NCBI RefSeq assembly: GCF_041103235.1
Contig: NZ_JBGCUN010000001.1
Coordinates: 1,054,001-1,118,000 of the forward strand
Reading direction: 5' to 3'
DNA: 64,000 nucleotides
Source of the DNA: Yoonia sp. R2331
GTDB lineage: Bacteria; Pseudomonadota; Alphaproteobacteria; Rhodobacterales; Rhodobacteraceae
Positions 45,565 to 53,360 of the stretch are shown here, piece by piece. The translations under genes and the position numbers were made by a program. Position 1 is the stretch's first letter; every line of letters begins with the position of its first letter. The notes under the pieces are model-generated. The model was given only the letters and a program-made list of their open reading frames with translations. It was not told the origin of the DNA and ran no database searches.

Positions 45565-46178
45565 TATTCGGCCGAAGGGTGCAAATCAGGGCAATATCCG
45601 GCGCGTAGAACGGCGATCGACGGTGCCGGCGTCATAACTGTCATGTCACCGGTTCTGGGGCGCGGCCGTTTTGGGCCATATCCATCAGGTGAGTAGGCGC
45701 GCATATGGTCGGACCGGATCAGGTGCGGGCGATCAGCCACCAGCGCAAAACAGCCATTCGGCAGATCGGCCGCCGGTGCACGATGGGTGATCTGCCGATG
45801 CTGGCGCGGGACGACGCGGGTTCGATGCAAGGCGTCATCCATGTCTGGTGCACTCGGGACGGACCCTGTGGCATCGGTCCAAGCCTCGCGATACCGCAGG
45901 TAGGCCGCGCGCCTGCAATAGGCACAAGGGCGGTGCCCGGCTGCAATTGCCACGGCCTCGTCCAAAAAGAACAACTCAGTCCAGTTGCGTCCGGTCATGA
46001 CCTGCCGTTTGCGGCCTTGCCAGTGCAAGACGCAGCAAATCCAGGCCTTGTGCCGCCAGCGTGCGGTTCCAAGGGTGCGATCGGGATTATGGAGGATGCC
46101 CCGGTTGCCGGTCATCGTTCCGCGTGCGGACAGGGCGACGATCTGGCCGTCAGGCAGGACACGGTTTTGCAAAGGCAT
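45564..46178 (-). CDS. conserved hypothetical protein with HRPCAYCRR motif
   Basis: A 204-residue soluble protein that I recognise as a widespread but uncharacterised alphaproteobacterial family. Family-like segments are the start MPLQNRVLPDGQIVALSARG, TGNRGILHNPDRTLG, RSW-type NWTELFFLDEAVAIAAGHRP, and the CAYCRRAAYLRYREAW motif. The CxxC could bind a metal. No signal peptide. A probable terminator overlaps its stop codon. Function unknown. Confidence 0.72.
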   Translation of the reverse strand: MPLQNRVLPDGQIVALSARGTMTGNRGILHNPDRTLGTARWRHKAWICCVLHWQGRKRQVMTGRNWTELFFLDEAVAIAAGHRPCAYCRRAAYLRYREAWTDATGSVPSAPDMDDALHRTRVVPRQHRQITHRAPAADLPNGCFALVADRPHLIRSDHMRAYSPDGYGPKRPRPRTGDMTVMTPAPSIAVLRAGYCPDLHPSAE

Positions 46179-46187
46179 ACCGGCAGG

Positions 46188-46664
46188 TTAGGGGGTCTGA
46201 CGCAGTTGCGCCAGTACGCGGACGAAAGCCTCTGCCGGAACGATGCCTTCGGCACGTCCGCGCAAACCCCAAACCCGCAAAGGCAGCCCACTACGGGCAG
46301 CGGCGCGAAAGGTCGCTTCGGACAGATGAACAGCGCCGACCTCTGCTGCCTGACATCCGTCGATGCAATGGGTGCGCAGTCGGTCATGGCGGACGTAGAC
46401 CATGTCATGCCCTAAAGAGGTGACCCGTTCGATCCGCGGTCCATTTGCGTCGCGCCGCCGCAGATTGGTCAGTACCGCATATCCCGTTTGCCCGTCTTTG
46501 ACGATGATCGTGGGGCGCGCCACCAGGATTGCATCATCATCGCGATAAATCTCGCGTTCCTGAACAGTGATTGTCTGATGTCCGGTCCATGCATCTCTGG
46601 TGACCAAGACTTGGTCGCGGATACATCCCGCGAGAAGCAGGAACAGAAGGGGTATGCGCCACAT
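46188..46664 (-). CDS. putative lipoprotein
   Basis: A 158-residue protein with a short signal peptide and lipobox LLAGC (Cys at about residue 14). The mature part contains a Cys pair in THCIDGCQAAEVGAVHL that probably forms a disulfide. A beta-rich first half (HQTITVQEREIYRDDDAI) precedes it. It lies nine bases upstream of the 45564 gene on the same strand, so both are likely co-transcribed. No family recognised. Confidence 0.68.
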   Translation of the reverse strand: MWRIPLLFLLLAGCIRDQVLVTRDAWTGHQTITVQEREIYRDDDAILVARPTIIVKDGQTGYAVLTNLRRRDANGPRIERVTSLGHDMVYVRHDRLRTHCIDGCQAAEVGAVHLSEATFRAAARSGLPLRVWGLRGRAEGIVPAEAFVRVLAQLRQTP

Positions 46665-46714
46665 GCCCGCACAGTGTTCGCAGATTGGTTAACAAAACCC
46701 AAAGACCAACAACG

Positions 46715-46740
46715 AAAAAGGGCGCCTAAGTAAGGCGCCC
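46715..46740 (-). terminator. intrinsic terminator of the VPLPA-CTERM gene
   Basis: On the minus strand GGGCGCC (46740-46734) pairs with GGCGCCC (46726-46720) around a seven-base loop, followed by five T (46719-46715). It lies 24 bases after the stop of the gene at 46764 and is one of the clearest intrinsic terminators in the window. Confidence 0.8.
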
Positions 46741-46763
46741 CCTTTGCAATCTGTCGACGATTC

Positions 46764-47528
46764 TTAGGCCTTGCGGCGCTTTGCTGCGGCCAGACCACCA
46801 AATGCCGCAATCAACAACCAGCCGGCTGCGGGAAGGGGCACGTCGTTGAGGTTGCCGTCTGGCAAGTCAGCAAGATTCAGGTTGAAGTCACCATGAGAAT
46901 CGAACCCAACAAAGTCAAAGTGCTGTGCAACAGTTTGATCGGCCGCATCGCTTGTCTTCGTGGCGTTGAACCAGAACGACATCCCGTTCTTGTTGTTGTC
47001 GACCAAGGCATTGGCATCAATCCCGACCTGCGCAGGGTGATTGCTATTGGTCATGTCGGCAATGCTGTAGCTCAGACCCGCCAACGTGCCGAGGCCAGAG
47101 ATTGTCGATGTGCCATCGATATCAAAGTAATTCCAAAGCGACGGATCAATGTCGCCATTTGCAATCATCTGCTGATGTGCCTGGCTTGCGCATCCGCCGT
47201 CTGGACCACCAACAAACTGGCAGTACCCGGCTGATGGGGTGGTCTGCGTCAATTGAATATTCACCGCCATTTCGATGGCCGAATTCGCGATGTTCTTGAT
47301 CGTCCCGACAAGAGACGCCTGCGTACCACCGTTGCCAACGATGAGCGCAGCATCATTCTTGAACGACCAAAGATGGCTCAACTGCGAGGAAATCCCAAAA
47401 CCCCAGACGGTTCGGTTTCCGTTGTAGTCAGACGCGGCATAGATCCCGTCTGTCAATTGTGCAGCTGATGCAGTGAACGGTGCCGTCGCAGCAAGAATCG
47501 TAGCCGCAACTATTGCCCTGAATTTCAT
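46764..47528 (-). CDS. VPLPA-CTERM sorting-signal protein
   Basis: A 254-residue exported protein. A signal peptide (about 1-22, ending TASAA) leads a beta-rich domain with a Cys pair (GYCQFVGGPDGGCAS). The C-terminus DVPLPAAGWLLIAAFGGLAA followed by RRK is a VPLPA-CTERM anchor: motif, hydrophobic helix, basic end. Such proteins are thought to be processed by an exosortase and carried to the cell surface or into exopolysaccharide; no exosortase is in the window. A strong promoter and an own terminator mark it as a separate transcription unit. Confidence 0.85.
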   Translation of the reverse strand: MKFRAIVAATILAATAPFTASAAQLTDGIYAASDYNGNRTVWGFGISSQLSHLWSFKNDAALIVGNGGTQASLVGTIKNIANSAIEMAVNIQLTQTTPSAGYCQFVGGPDGGCASQAHQQMIANGDIDPSLWNYFDIDGTSTISGLGTLAGLSYSIADMTNSNHPAQVGIDANALVDNNKNGMSFWFNATKTSDAADQTVAQHFDFVGFDSHGDFNLNLADLPDGNLNDVPLPAAGWLLIAAFGGLAAAKRRKA

Positions 47529-47562
47529 AACCTTAACCCTCGTAAACAAAACACTGGTCAAG

Positions 47563-47591
47563 ATTTTAGCGGATTTCCGCCTGTTTTTCAA
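47563..47591 (-). promoter_or_regulatory. sigma-70-type promoter of the VPLPA-CTERM gene
   Basis: On the minus strand TTGAAA (47591-47586), a 17-base spacer, and TAAAAT (47568-47563) lie 34 bases before the start codon. The spacer holds the dyad GCGGA-AA-TCCGC (47580-47569), a possible operator. It is the best promoter match I see in the window. Confidence 0.6.
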
Positions 47592-47612
47592 CACAATTGG
47601 CCCGGGGGTAGG

Positions 47613-49220
47613 TCAGACCATCATCTCTTTTGTGTTTGACAGGGTCACATCCGGATAATCACGGCCGACACGGTCGATGTCCCATTGCAAACGGGTCAGG
47701 AACACCGTGTCGCCGTCGTTATCAAGGGCAATGTGCTGTTTGTTGGCAGCGGCAAAGGCGTCGACAGCGTCTTTGGCACCATGAACCCAACGTGCCGATG
47801 TGAACTGAGAACCCTCAAAGCGAACGGGCAGCCCGTATTCCATCTCAATCCGGCTGGCGAGCACTTCGAATTGCAAGGCACCGACGACACCTACGATAAA
47901 GCCCGACCCGAACGTCGGCTTAAACACCTTGGCGGCCCCTTCCTCGGCGAATTGCATCAGGGCCTTTTCAAGGTGCTTTGCCTTCATTGGATCACCAGCG
48001 CGACACGCCTGCAGCAACTCCGGAGCGAAAGAGGGGATGCCAGTCACCCGGATCGCTTCGCCCTCGGTCAGCGTATCACCAATGCGCAGTTGCCCGTGGT
48101 TCGGGATACCGATGATGTCACCCGCCCAGCCTTCTTCGGCCAATTCGCGATCAGCGGCGAGGAACATGACCGGGTTAGCGACGGCCATCACCTTTTTGCT
48201 GCGCACATGCGTCAGCTTCATGCCGCGCTGAAAGTGACCAGAGGCGAGCCGAACAAAGGCCACGCGGTCGCGATGCTTGGGGTCCATATTCGCCTGCACC
48301 TTGAACACGAAACCCGCGACGTTCTTTTCCTCGGGCGCGATTGACCGGGGTTCAGCCTTTTGCACCTGTGGTTCGGGGCCATAGGTGCCGATGCCGTCCA
48401 TCAGCTCTTTCACGCCAAAGGAATTGATCGCAGAACCAAACCAGATCGGCGTCATCGACCCGTTCAATACGCTTTCTTGGTCTAGTGGGGGCAGCAGCTC
48501 TTTTGCCATCTCGATCTCTTCAAGGAACTTGTCCAGCAGACGGGCCGGGATATGTTCGGCCAATTTGGGATCATCAAGTCCTTTGATTTCAATGCTTTCC
48601 GCGACCTTGTTGCGGTCGGCGCGGTCCATCAATTCCAATCGGTCGCGCAGGATGTCATAGGTGCCCATGAAATCGCGCCCAACACCGATAGGCCAGGCTG
48701 CGGGGGTAACATCAATCGCCAGATTCTCCTGAATCTCGTCGATAATTTCGAACGTATCGCGGCTCTCGCGGTCCATCTTGTTACAAAACGTCAGAATAGG
48801 AAGGTCGCGTAAGCGGCAGACTTCAAACAGTTTTTGCGTTTGGCTCTCGACCCCTTTGGCCCCGTCGATCACCATCACAGCAGCATCCACGGCCGTCAGC
48901 GTGCGATAGGTGTCTTCGGAAAAGTCAGAGTGGCCGGGCGTGTCGACCAAATTAAAGCGAAAATTGTTGTCCGCATTGGCAAAATCAAATGACATTGCCG
49001 ACGCGCTGACAGAGATGCCGCGGTCTTTTTCCATCTGCATAAAGTCCGACCGCGTGCGGCGCGCTTCGCCTTTGGCACGGACCTGTCCGGCCATCTGAAT
49101 TGCGCCACCATACAGCAAGAATTTCTCGGTCAGTGTGGTCTTGCCCGCATCCGGATGCGAGATAATTGCAAAGGTGCGGCGGCGGGCGATTTCGGCAGGA
49201 AGGTCAGGGCGATTTGTCAT
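47613..49220 (-). CDS. prfC: peptide chain release factor 3
   Basis: RF3 is a translational GTPase that recycles RF1/RF2 after termination. The 535-residue protein has G1 SHPDAGKTTL (about 22-31), the switch region RGISVSASAM, G3 DTPGHSDF, and G4 NKMDRE. Its C-terminal domains include FGSAINSFGVKELMD and the VVGALQFEVLASRIEMEY segment. I chose ATG 49220 with GAGG six bases upstream; a GTG at 49226 is also in frame. It stands alone on the minus strand. Confidence 0.95.
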   Translation of the reverse strand: MTNRPDLPAEIARRRTFAIISHPDAGKTTLTEKFLLYGGAIQMAGQVRAKGEARRTRSDFMQMEKDRGISVSASAMSFDFANADNNFRFNLVDTPGHSDFSEDTYRTLTAVDAAVMVIDGAKGVESQTQKLFEVCRLRDLPILTFCNKMDRESRDTFEIIDEIQENLAIDVTPAAWPIGVGRDFMGTYDILRDRLELMDRADRNKVAESIEIKGLDDPKLAEHIPARLLDKFLEEIEMAKELLPPLDQESVLNGSMTPIWFGSAINSFGVKELMDGIGTYGPEPQVQKAEPRSIAPEEKNVAGFVFKVQANMDPKHRDRVAFVRLASGHFQRGMKLTHVRSKKVMAVANPVMFLAADRELAEEGWAGDIIGIPNHGQLRIGDTLTEGEAIRVTGIPSFAPELLQACRAGDPMKAKHLEKALMQFAEEGAAKVFKPTFGSGFIVGVVGALQFEVLASRIEMEYGLPVRFEGSQFTSARWVHGAKDAVDAFAAANKQHIALDNDGDTVFLTRLQWDIDRVGRDYPDVTLSNTKEMMV

Positions 49221-49482
49221 GGCCACCCTCTATCGCGGCGGGCTGCAAAGGGCAATCAGCGGGGTCAGGGCGATTTCCTGATGTGGTTCACATCTGTTGA
49301 TGAGCTTCAAACCGGGCGATTGCAGCTGAAACCTATGTTGCGCGGCCAGAACCCGCGCAGCGGCCACGCAGCATCCGGCCAAATGCCGCCCTGCTATCGG
49401 ATAGCGCGGTGGCATTATTGCTTAGCGGCACGGTCGAGGTCCTTAACTCTTGGCAGAGATATCTGCATCAGAGGGGATCACC

Positions 49483-50082
49483 ATGATCAATACGAAACTT
49501 TCCGCGCTGGCCCTGCTGGGGCTTTGCGCCTGCGGTGGCACCGGCACACCTGTGACCACCACCAATCCGGTGCCAAGCGCCGCTCTCAGCTTTGCTGAGA
49601 TTGCCGACATCGCCGACGACGTGAACCGAGGCTACAATGCTGTTGGCATCACACCCAAGGCGCAGGTCCCGATCAGCGGTGGCGCGACGTATCAAGGGGC
49701 CGTTGGTGGCACGGTGGCTGTGCAAGGGAACGTGACGGATGTCGCCGGTGTGATGGCGATGGACGTCGACTTTTCCCGCGACCGGGTGGGCGGTCTTTTG
49801 GGGAATTTCGTGACCCGTGCCGGGGATCCAATTGACGGCACGCTGAGCTTAAACAACGGGGTCCTGAACCGCCAAAGCAACAGCCAGCAGGTCGCCATAT
49901 TTGCCGATGTTGACGGTAATCTGCGCAGTGCCGCAGGCGAATTCATCACCGTCGATGCGCGTCTGCGTAACAGTGGGTTCAAAGGGAATGATGTCCAATT
50001 CATCGGCGGCGATATCACTGGTGATATCTACGTTGATGGGGTGCGCGGCGATCTGGACCTGCGGACGCAATTGGAGCGTTAA
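49483..50082 (+). CDS. lipoprotein paralogue 1 of three (TbpB-like beta-barrel type)
   Basis: A 199-residue protein with lipobox LCAC (Cys about residue 17) and a low-complexity Thr-rich spacer. A domain follows with the pattern ALSFAEIADIAD, SGGATYQGAVGG, MDVDFSRDRVGG, DGTLSLNNGVLNR, and a C-terminal LER. The same pattern recurs in the next two genes. The small Gly-rich beta repeats recall transferrin-binding-protein-like barrel domains, but iron binding is not implied. A weak GAGGGG site precedes the ATG. The 262-base region before it shows nothing else I can assign. Confidence 0.75.
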   Translation: MINTKLSALALLGLCACGGTGTPVTTTNPVPSAALSFAEIADIADDVNRGYNAVGITPKAQVPISGGATYQGAVGGTVAVQGNVTDVAGVMAMDVDFSRDRVGGLLGNFVTRAGDPIDGTLSLNNGVLNRQSNSQQVAIFADVDGNLRSAAGEFITVDARLRNSGFKGNDVQFIGGDITGDIYVDGVRGDLDLRTQLER

Positions 50083-50215
50083 AGCGGTGACGTGATCCTT
50101 CCTGTAACTATTTGGCAACGTTGCATTCGTCGGCAGACACATCCTCTGGTCCATCGTCGGATTTCCGACATGGTTGCCAGGAAAATGGATAGCGATTCTT
50201 GGAAGGGTGAAGTTG

Positions 50216-50809
50216 ATGATCAGAATGGTAAAGTTGGCAGTCGCGGCGACAGCGTTGGCGGGCCTTGCCGCATGCGGTGGCGGATCGACGGGCAGCGGGG
50301 CGCTTAGCTTTCAACAGATTGGCAATCGCGCAGATCCCTTAATCACCCGATTTGAGAATGTGTCGTCGACACCCATTCGTAATGTGCCGACCTCCGGTTC
50401 AGCAAACTATAGCGGCATCATGGCAGCAGAAGCTGACGTTGGTGGTGAGGTGACTGCCTTGGCCGGGCTCGCCAATATGCGTGTCGGCTTTGGTTCAAAT
50501 ACCCTGTCCGGTTCGATCACCAACATCGTGAATGATGCAAACCAGCGCTACCCGGGGCGTTTGAATATGACGAATGGGACCATTGATCGGAGTGGCGGCA
50601 ACTCATTGTTTCCAGGCGAAGTTGTGATGGAAACGGATGTGACCGGTCGCCTGACGGGCCCCGCCGGAGAGCGGATCGTCGTGGACGGTGGGTCCGTCCT
50701 TGGTTTTGGCAATCCGAATTATGAGGTGATCGGCGGCCTGATTGGCGGTGACCTTACGGTGGATGGCACGCGCGGGTCCTTTTTCGGCGGTCTGGTGCTT
50801 GAACGTTAA
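50216..50809 (+). CDS. lipoprotein paralogue 2 of three
   Basis: A 197-residue lipoprotein with lipobox LAAC followed by a Gly/Ser spacer (GGGSTGSG). It repeats the family pattern: ALSFQQIGNRAD, TSGSANYSGIMAA, MRVGFGSNTLSG, PGRLNMTNGTIDR, TDVTGRLTGPAGERIVVDGG, and the terminal FGGLVLER. Length and ending are close to paralogue 1, so these two are the nearest pair. GGAAGGG precedes the start; a second ATG three codons on is possible. A GGCCGGTTAACCGGCC palindrome lies 16 bases after the stop. Confidence 0.75.
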   Translation: MIRMVKLAVAATALAGLAACGGGSTGSGALSFQQIGNRADPLITRFENVSSTPIRNVPTSGSANYSGIMAAEADVGGEVTALAGLANMRVGFGSNTLSGSITNIVNDANQRYPGRLNMTNGTIDRSGGNSLFPGEVVMETDVTGRLTGPAGERIVVDGGSVLGFGNPNYEVIGGLIGGDLTVDGTRGSFFGGLVLER

Positions 50810-50860
50810 GACAGCGATGGCGAAGGCCGGTTAACCGGCCATTAACCAGCATTGTGAAAC

Positions 50861-50892
50861 CCTGACCCCGGATCATCAGAACTGGGGTCAGG
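50861..50892 (+). promoter_or_regulatory. hairpin occluding the ribosome-binding site of lipoprotein 3
   Basis: CCTGACCCC (50861-50869) and GGGGTCAGG (50884-50892) form a perfect nine-base-pair stem around a 14-base loop, ending at the base before ATG 50893. The only purine-rich ribosome-binding sequence for the gene, GGGG at 50884-50887, is inside the stem. Folded mRNA would be hard to translate, as in RNA thermometers and other translational switches. Confidence 0.55.
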
Positions 50893-51465
50893 ATGCGATT
50901 TACAACTTATGTGCTGACCGTGCTGGCACTTGCGGGCTGTAGCACAGGCGGCAGCAACAGCGGCACGCTCAGCCGCAGCGCGCAAGCCGCAGACCTGGAA
51001 GAAACTCTGTCTGCCACCAATATCACCAACCCGGCGACGCTGCCGACGACCGGCAGCACAACATATCAAGGTTTCATGACGGCTGGCCTCCCGACAGGGG
51101 CAGGGGGTGCGCGCACGGAATATCTGGGTGATCTGACGATGAATGTCGATTTCGCCGCCTCGCGCGATCAAGTCACCGGCACCGCGCGCAATTTTGCGGC
51201 TGGAAACGACCAGCTTACCGGGGTGCTGATCATCCGGCAGGGCGATCTGTTTCGCAATACCAACACCAGCCAGAACTTCACCTTCACCGGCGACGTGAAT
51301 GGCACGCTGAAACAAGGTGTCTCGGCCTTTGTGATTGATGCTGAAATCGCAGGAGAATTCAGAGGCCGCGATCAGGAAGGCGTCAGCGGCTTGCTGTTTG
51401 GCGACGTCACAGGCCCTGCCGGTCAGGACATTTTTGACGGCACTTTCTTTGCCGCCACACCTTAG
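50893..51465 (+). CDS. lipoprotein paralogue 3 of three
   Basis: A 190-residue lipoprotein with lipobox LAGC (Cys about residue 16) and a Gly/Ser/Asn spacer. It shares TTGSTTYQGFMTAG, MNVDFAASRDQVTG, LTGVLIIRQGDLFR, FTGDVNGTLKQG, and VSGLLFGDVTG with the two genes upstream. It is the most diverged of the three and lacks the LER end. Its ribosome-binding site is buried in a perfect hairpin. Its stop overlaps the convergent Hint-domain gene by four bases. Confidence 0.75.
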   Translation: MRFTTYVLTVLALAGCSTGGSNSGTLSRSAQAADLEETLSATNITNPATLPTTGSTTYQGFMTAGLPTGAGGARTEYLGDLTMNVDFAASRDQVTGTARNFAAGNDQLTGVLIIRQGDLFRNTNTSQNFTFTGDVNGTLKQGVSAFVIDAEIAGEFRGRDQEGVSGLLFGDVTGPAGQDIFDGTFFAATP

Positions 51466-52451
51466 CTGCTGGATGCTTTACGCAGCAGGGCCACGGCGTC
51501 AGGCGTCGACAACAAGCTGCTGTTGACCTCATAGTCCAGATGATGCCGATGGCTATGGGTGCTATGACCGGGCAAGGCGGCGCGGGTGCGCGGATCGACC
51601 AGCAGCGATTCCGCAGCAATCCCTTCGGCATAGATGATCTGATGGTTGTCAAAAAGCAGCTGGAAGTAGTCCACAAACCCGCCATCTTGCTGATAGACCG
51701 TATCGTCATTGATCAGATGCCGCACCTTGACCAGCACTTCGCTGCGGCCAGCGCCCAGCCGATCCTGCCGCTGATAGACAAAAAGGCGGTGGTCCGGGCT
51801 GACGACCAGATCGTTGATGTTGTGCAGCGCATCGGCCTTGATCACCACGGGCGCGAATTCACCCACTGCGCGCAGAGTGGTCTGCCCAATCCAGCGAATC
51901 TGCTGCGGGCCGTCGTCGCGCGTCAGCACCTTGTCTCCGACAGACAGGTCTTCAATCGGGACCTGCTGGCCAGAGGCCATCGTGATATGCGTGCCACGCG
52001 TGAACGATACACAGGCGACTTCGGCAAACCGGGTTGCGGCCGCTTCGCGGTCAACACCCACAAGCCGATAGTCGGTTTTCGGGGCCAGTGTTGCCAGCGG
52101 CAAAAGATAGACCGCCTCGACCCCGTCCTGCTCGATCTCGACCATCACCAGCGCCTCGAACGTGCTGCCGTCACGGGCCATCAGTGTCAGGCAGCAGTCC
52201 AGCACCACTGCATTGCCGGGTTTGCCAACTTCGCTGCTGTCGTCGATCTCAAAGAACAATTGCTCATCTGACAACGCCAGCGTCAGGCGCTGGCGGTTTG
52301 CGCCACTTTGCAGTTGATAGACATCGTCCATCACCAACTCGTCCGCAAAGGACATACCATCCCCCAGTGCCACCCCGTCGGTCACGCTGAAATCAGCTGC
52401 ATTCAGGACCGGAACAGCCTGCAGACTGCGCGAGGTTTCGGTAGATGTCAT
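51462..52451 (-). CDS. Hint-domain protein
   Basis: A 329-residue protein with a C-terminal Hint (hedgehog/intein, Hint_2-type) domain starting at VACVSFTRGTHITMASGQQV. It continues with VPIEDLSVGDKVLTRDDG, the His-containing VVSPDHRLFV, and the late YFQLLFDNHQIIYAEGIAAE. The Cys before SFTRGT would be the self-splicing/cleavage nucleophile. The N-terminal 150 residues are a separate domain without signal peptide. Such proteins are common and uncharacterised in this group. The start codon at 52451 has no strong ribosome-binding site. Confidence 0.82.
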   Translation of the reverse strand: MTSTETSRSLQAVPVLNAADFSVTDGVALGDGMSFADELVMDDVYQLQSGANRQRLTLALSDEQLFFEIDDSSEVGKPGNAVVLDCCLTLMARDGSTFEALVMVEIEQDGVEAVYLLPLATLAPKTDYRLVGVDREAAATRFAEVACVSFTRGTHITMASGQQVPIEDLSVGDKVLTRDDGPQQIRWIGQTTLRAVGEFAPVVIKADALHNINDLVVSPDHRLFVYQRQDRLGAGRSEVLVKVRHLINDDTVYQQDGGFVDYFQLLFDNHQIIYAEGIAAESLLVDPRTRAALPGHSTHSHRHHLDYEVNSSLLSTPDAVALLRKASSS

Positions 52452-52581
52452 ATGCTGAAAACCAATGGAGTGTGAGTGGGCGCAAACTACGGTCATGTGC
52501 CGCGCAGGTCAACGCCGCACACCCCCTGTCATCCCGGTCCCGGCGTGTTAGGTCTAAGACAACATAACGAAAGGAAGCATC

Positions 52582-53358
52582 ATGGATCTGGGGATCAAAG
52601 GAAAGCGCGCATTGGTCTGCGCAGGCTCCAAGGGGTTGGGCAAGGGCTGTGCGACAGCCTTGGCCGAGGCAGGTGTTGATCTTGTGCTGAACGCCCGCGG
52701 GGCAGAGGCGCTTGAAGCGACCGCTGCAGAGCTGCGCGGTTTTGGCGTCAACGTGACCACCGTGGCGGCTGACGTCAGCACCGATGCAGGTCGCGCGGCA
52801 CTGATTGAGGCCTCACAGGGCGTTGATATCCTGGTTAACAACGCAGGTGGCCCACCGCCGGGCCTGTGGTCCGACTGGGACCGCGATGATTTCATCGCCG
52901 CGCTTGATGCAAATATGTTGGCCCCGATTGCGCTGATCAAGGCGTTGATACCAGCGATGATGGATGCAGGCTGGGGCCGGGTGGTCAATATTACCTCTGT
53001 CTCGGTCAAGTCCCCGGTTCCTCAGCTTGGCCTGTCCAATTCTGCGCGCGCCGGGCTGACCGGTTATGTGGCTGGCACCTCACGGCAAGTGGCTCAGCGG
53101 GGTGTGATCATCAACAACCTGCTGCCCGGCATACACGCCACCGACCGCGCCATCAGCCTTGATCGTACTGTCAGCAAGGCGCAGGGCATCAGCATGGACG
53201 AGGCCACGGCACAGCGCACCGCCACCATCCCCGCAGGTCGCTACGGCACACCGGAAGAGTTTGGCGCGACCTGCGCGTTTCTGTGTTCGCAGCACGCCGG
53301 ATACATCGTGGGGCAGAACATTCTGCTGGACGGTGGCGCCACCAACACAACGCTCTGA
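52582..53358 (+). CDS. SDR-family oxidoreductase with altered catalytic motif
   Basis: A 258-residue Rossmann protein of the short-chain dehydrogenase/reductase type. The cofactor loop is GSKGLGKG (residues 16-23), with NNAGG at about 87-91 and the catalytic-Ser region NITSVSVK. Thirteen residues after that Ser, where YxxxK is expected, the sequence reads SNSAR, so Tyr and Lys are replaced by Ser and Arg. This fits the beta-ketoacyl-reductase-like subgroup known to depart from the SDR tetrad. AAAGGAAG precedes the ATG. The AlkC-like gene starts two bases after its stop. Confidence 0.88.
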   Translation: MDLGIKGKRALVCAGSKGLGKGCATALAEAGVDLVLNARGAEALEATAAELRGFGVNVTTVAADVSTDAGRAALIEASQGVDILVNNAGGPPPGLWSDWDRDDFIAALDANMLAPIALIKALIPAMMDAGWGRVVNITSVSVKSPVPQLGLSNSARAGLTGYVAGTSRQVAQRGVIINNLLPGIHATDRAISLDRTVSKAQGISMDEATAQRTATIPAGRYGTPEEFGATCAFLCSQHAGYIVGQNILLDGGATNTTL

Positions 53359-53360
53359 CA

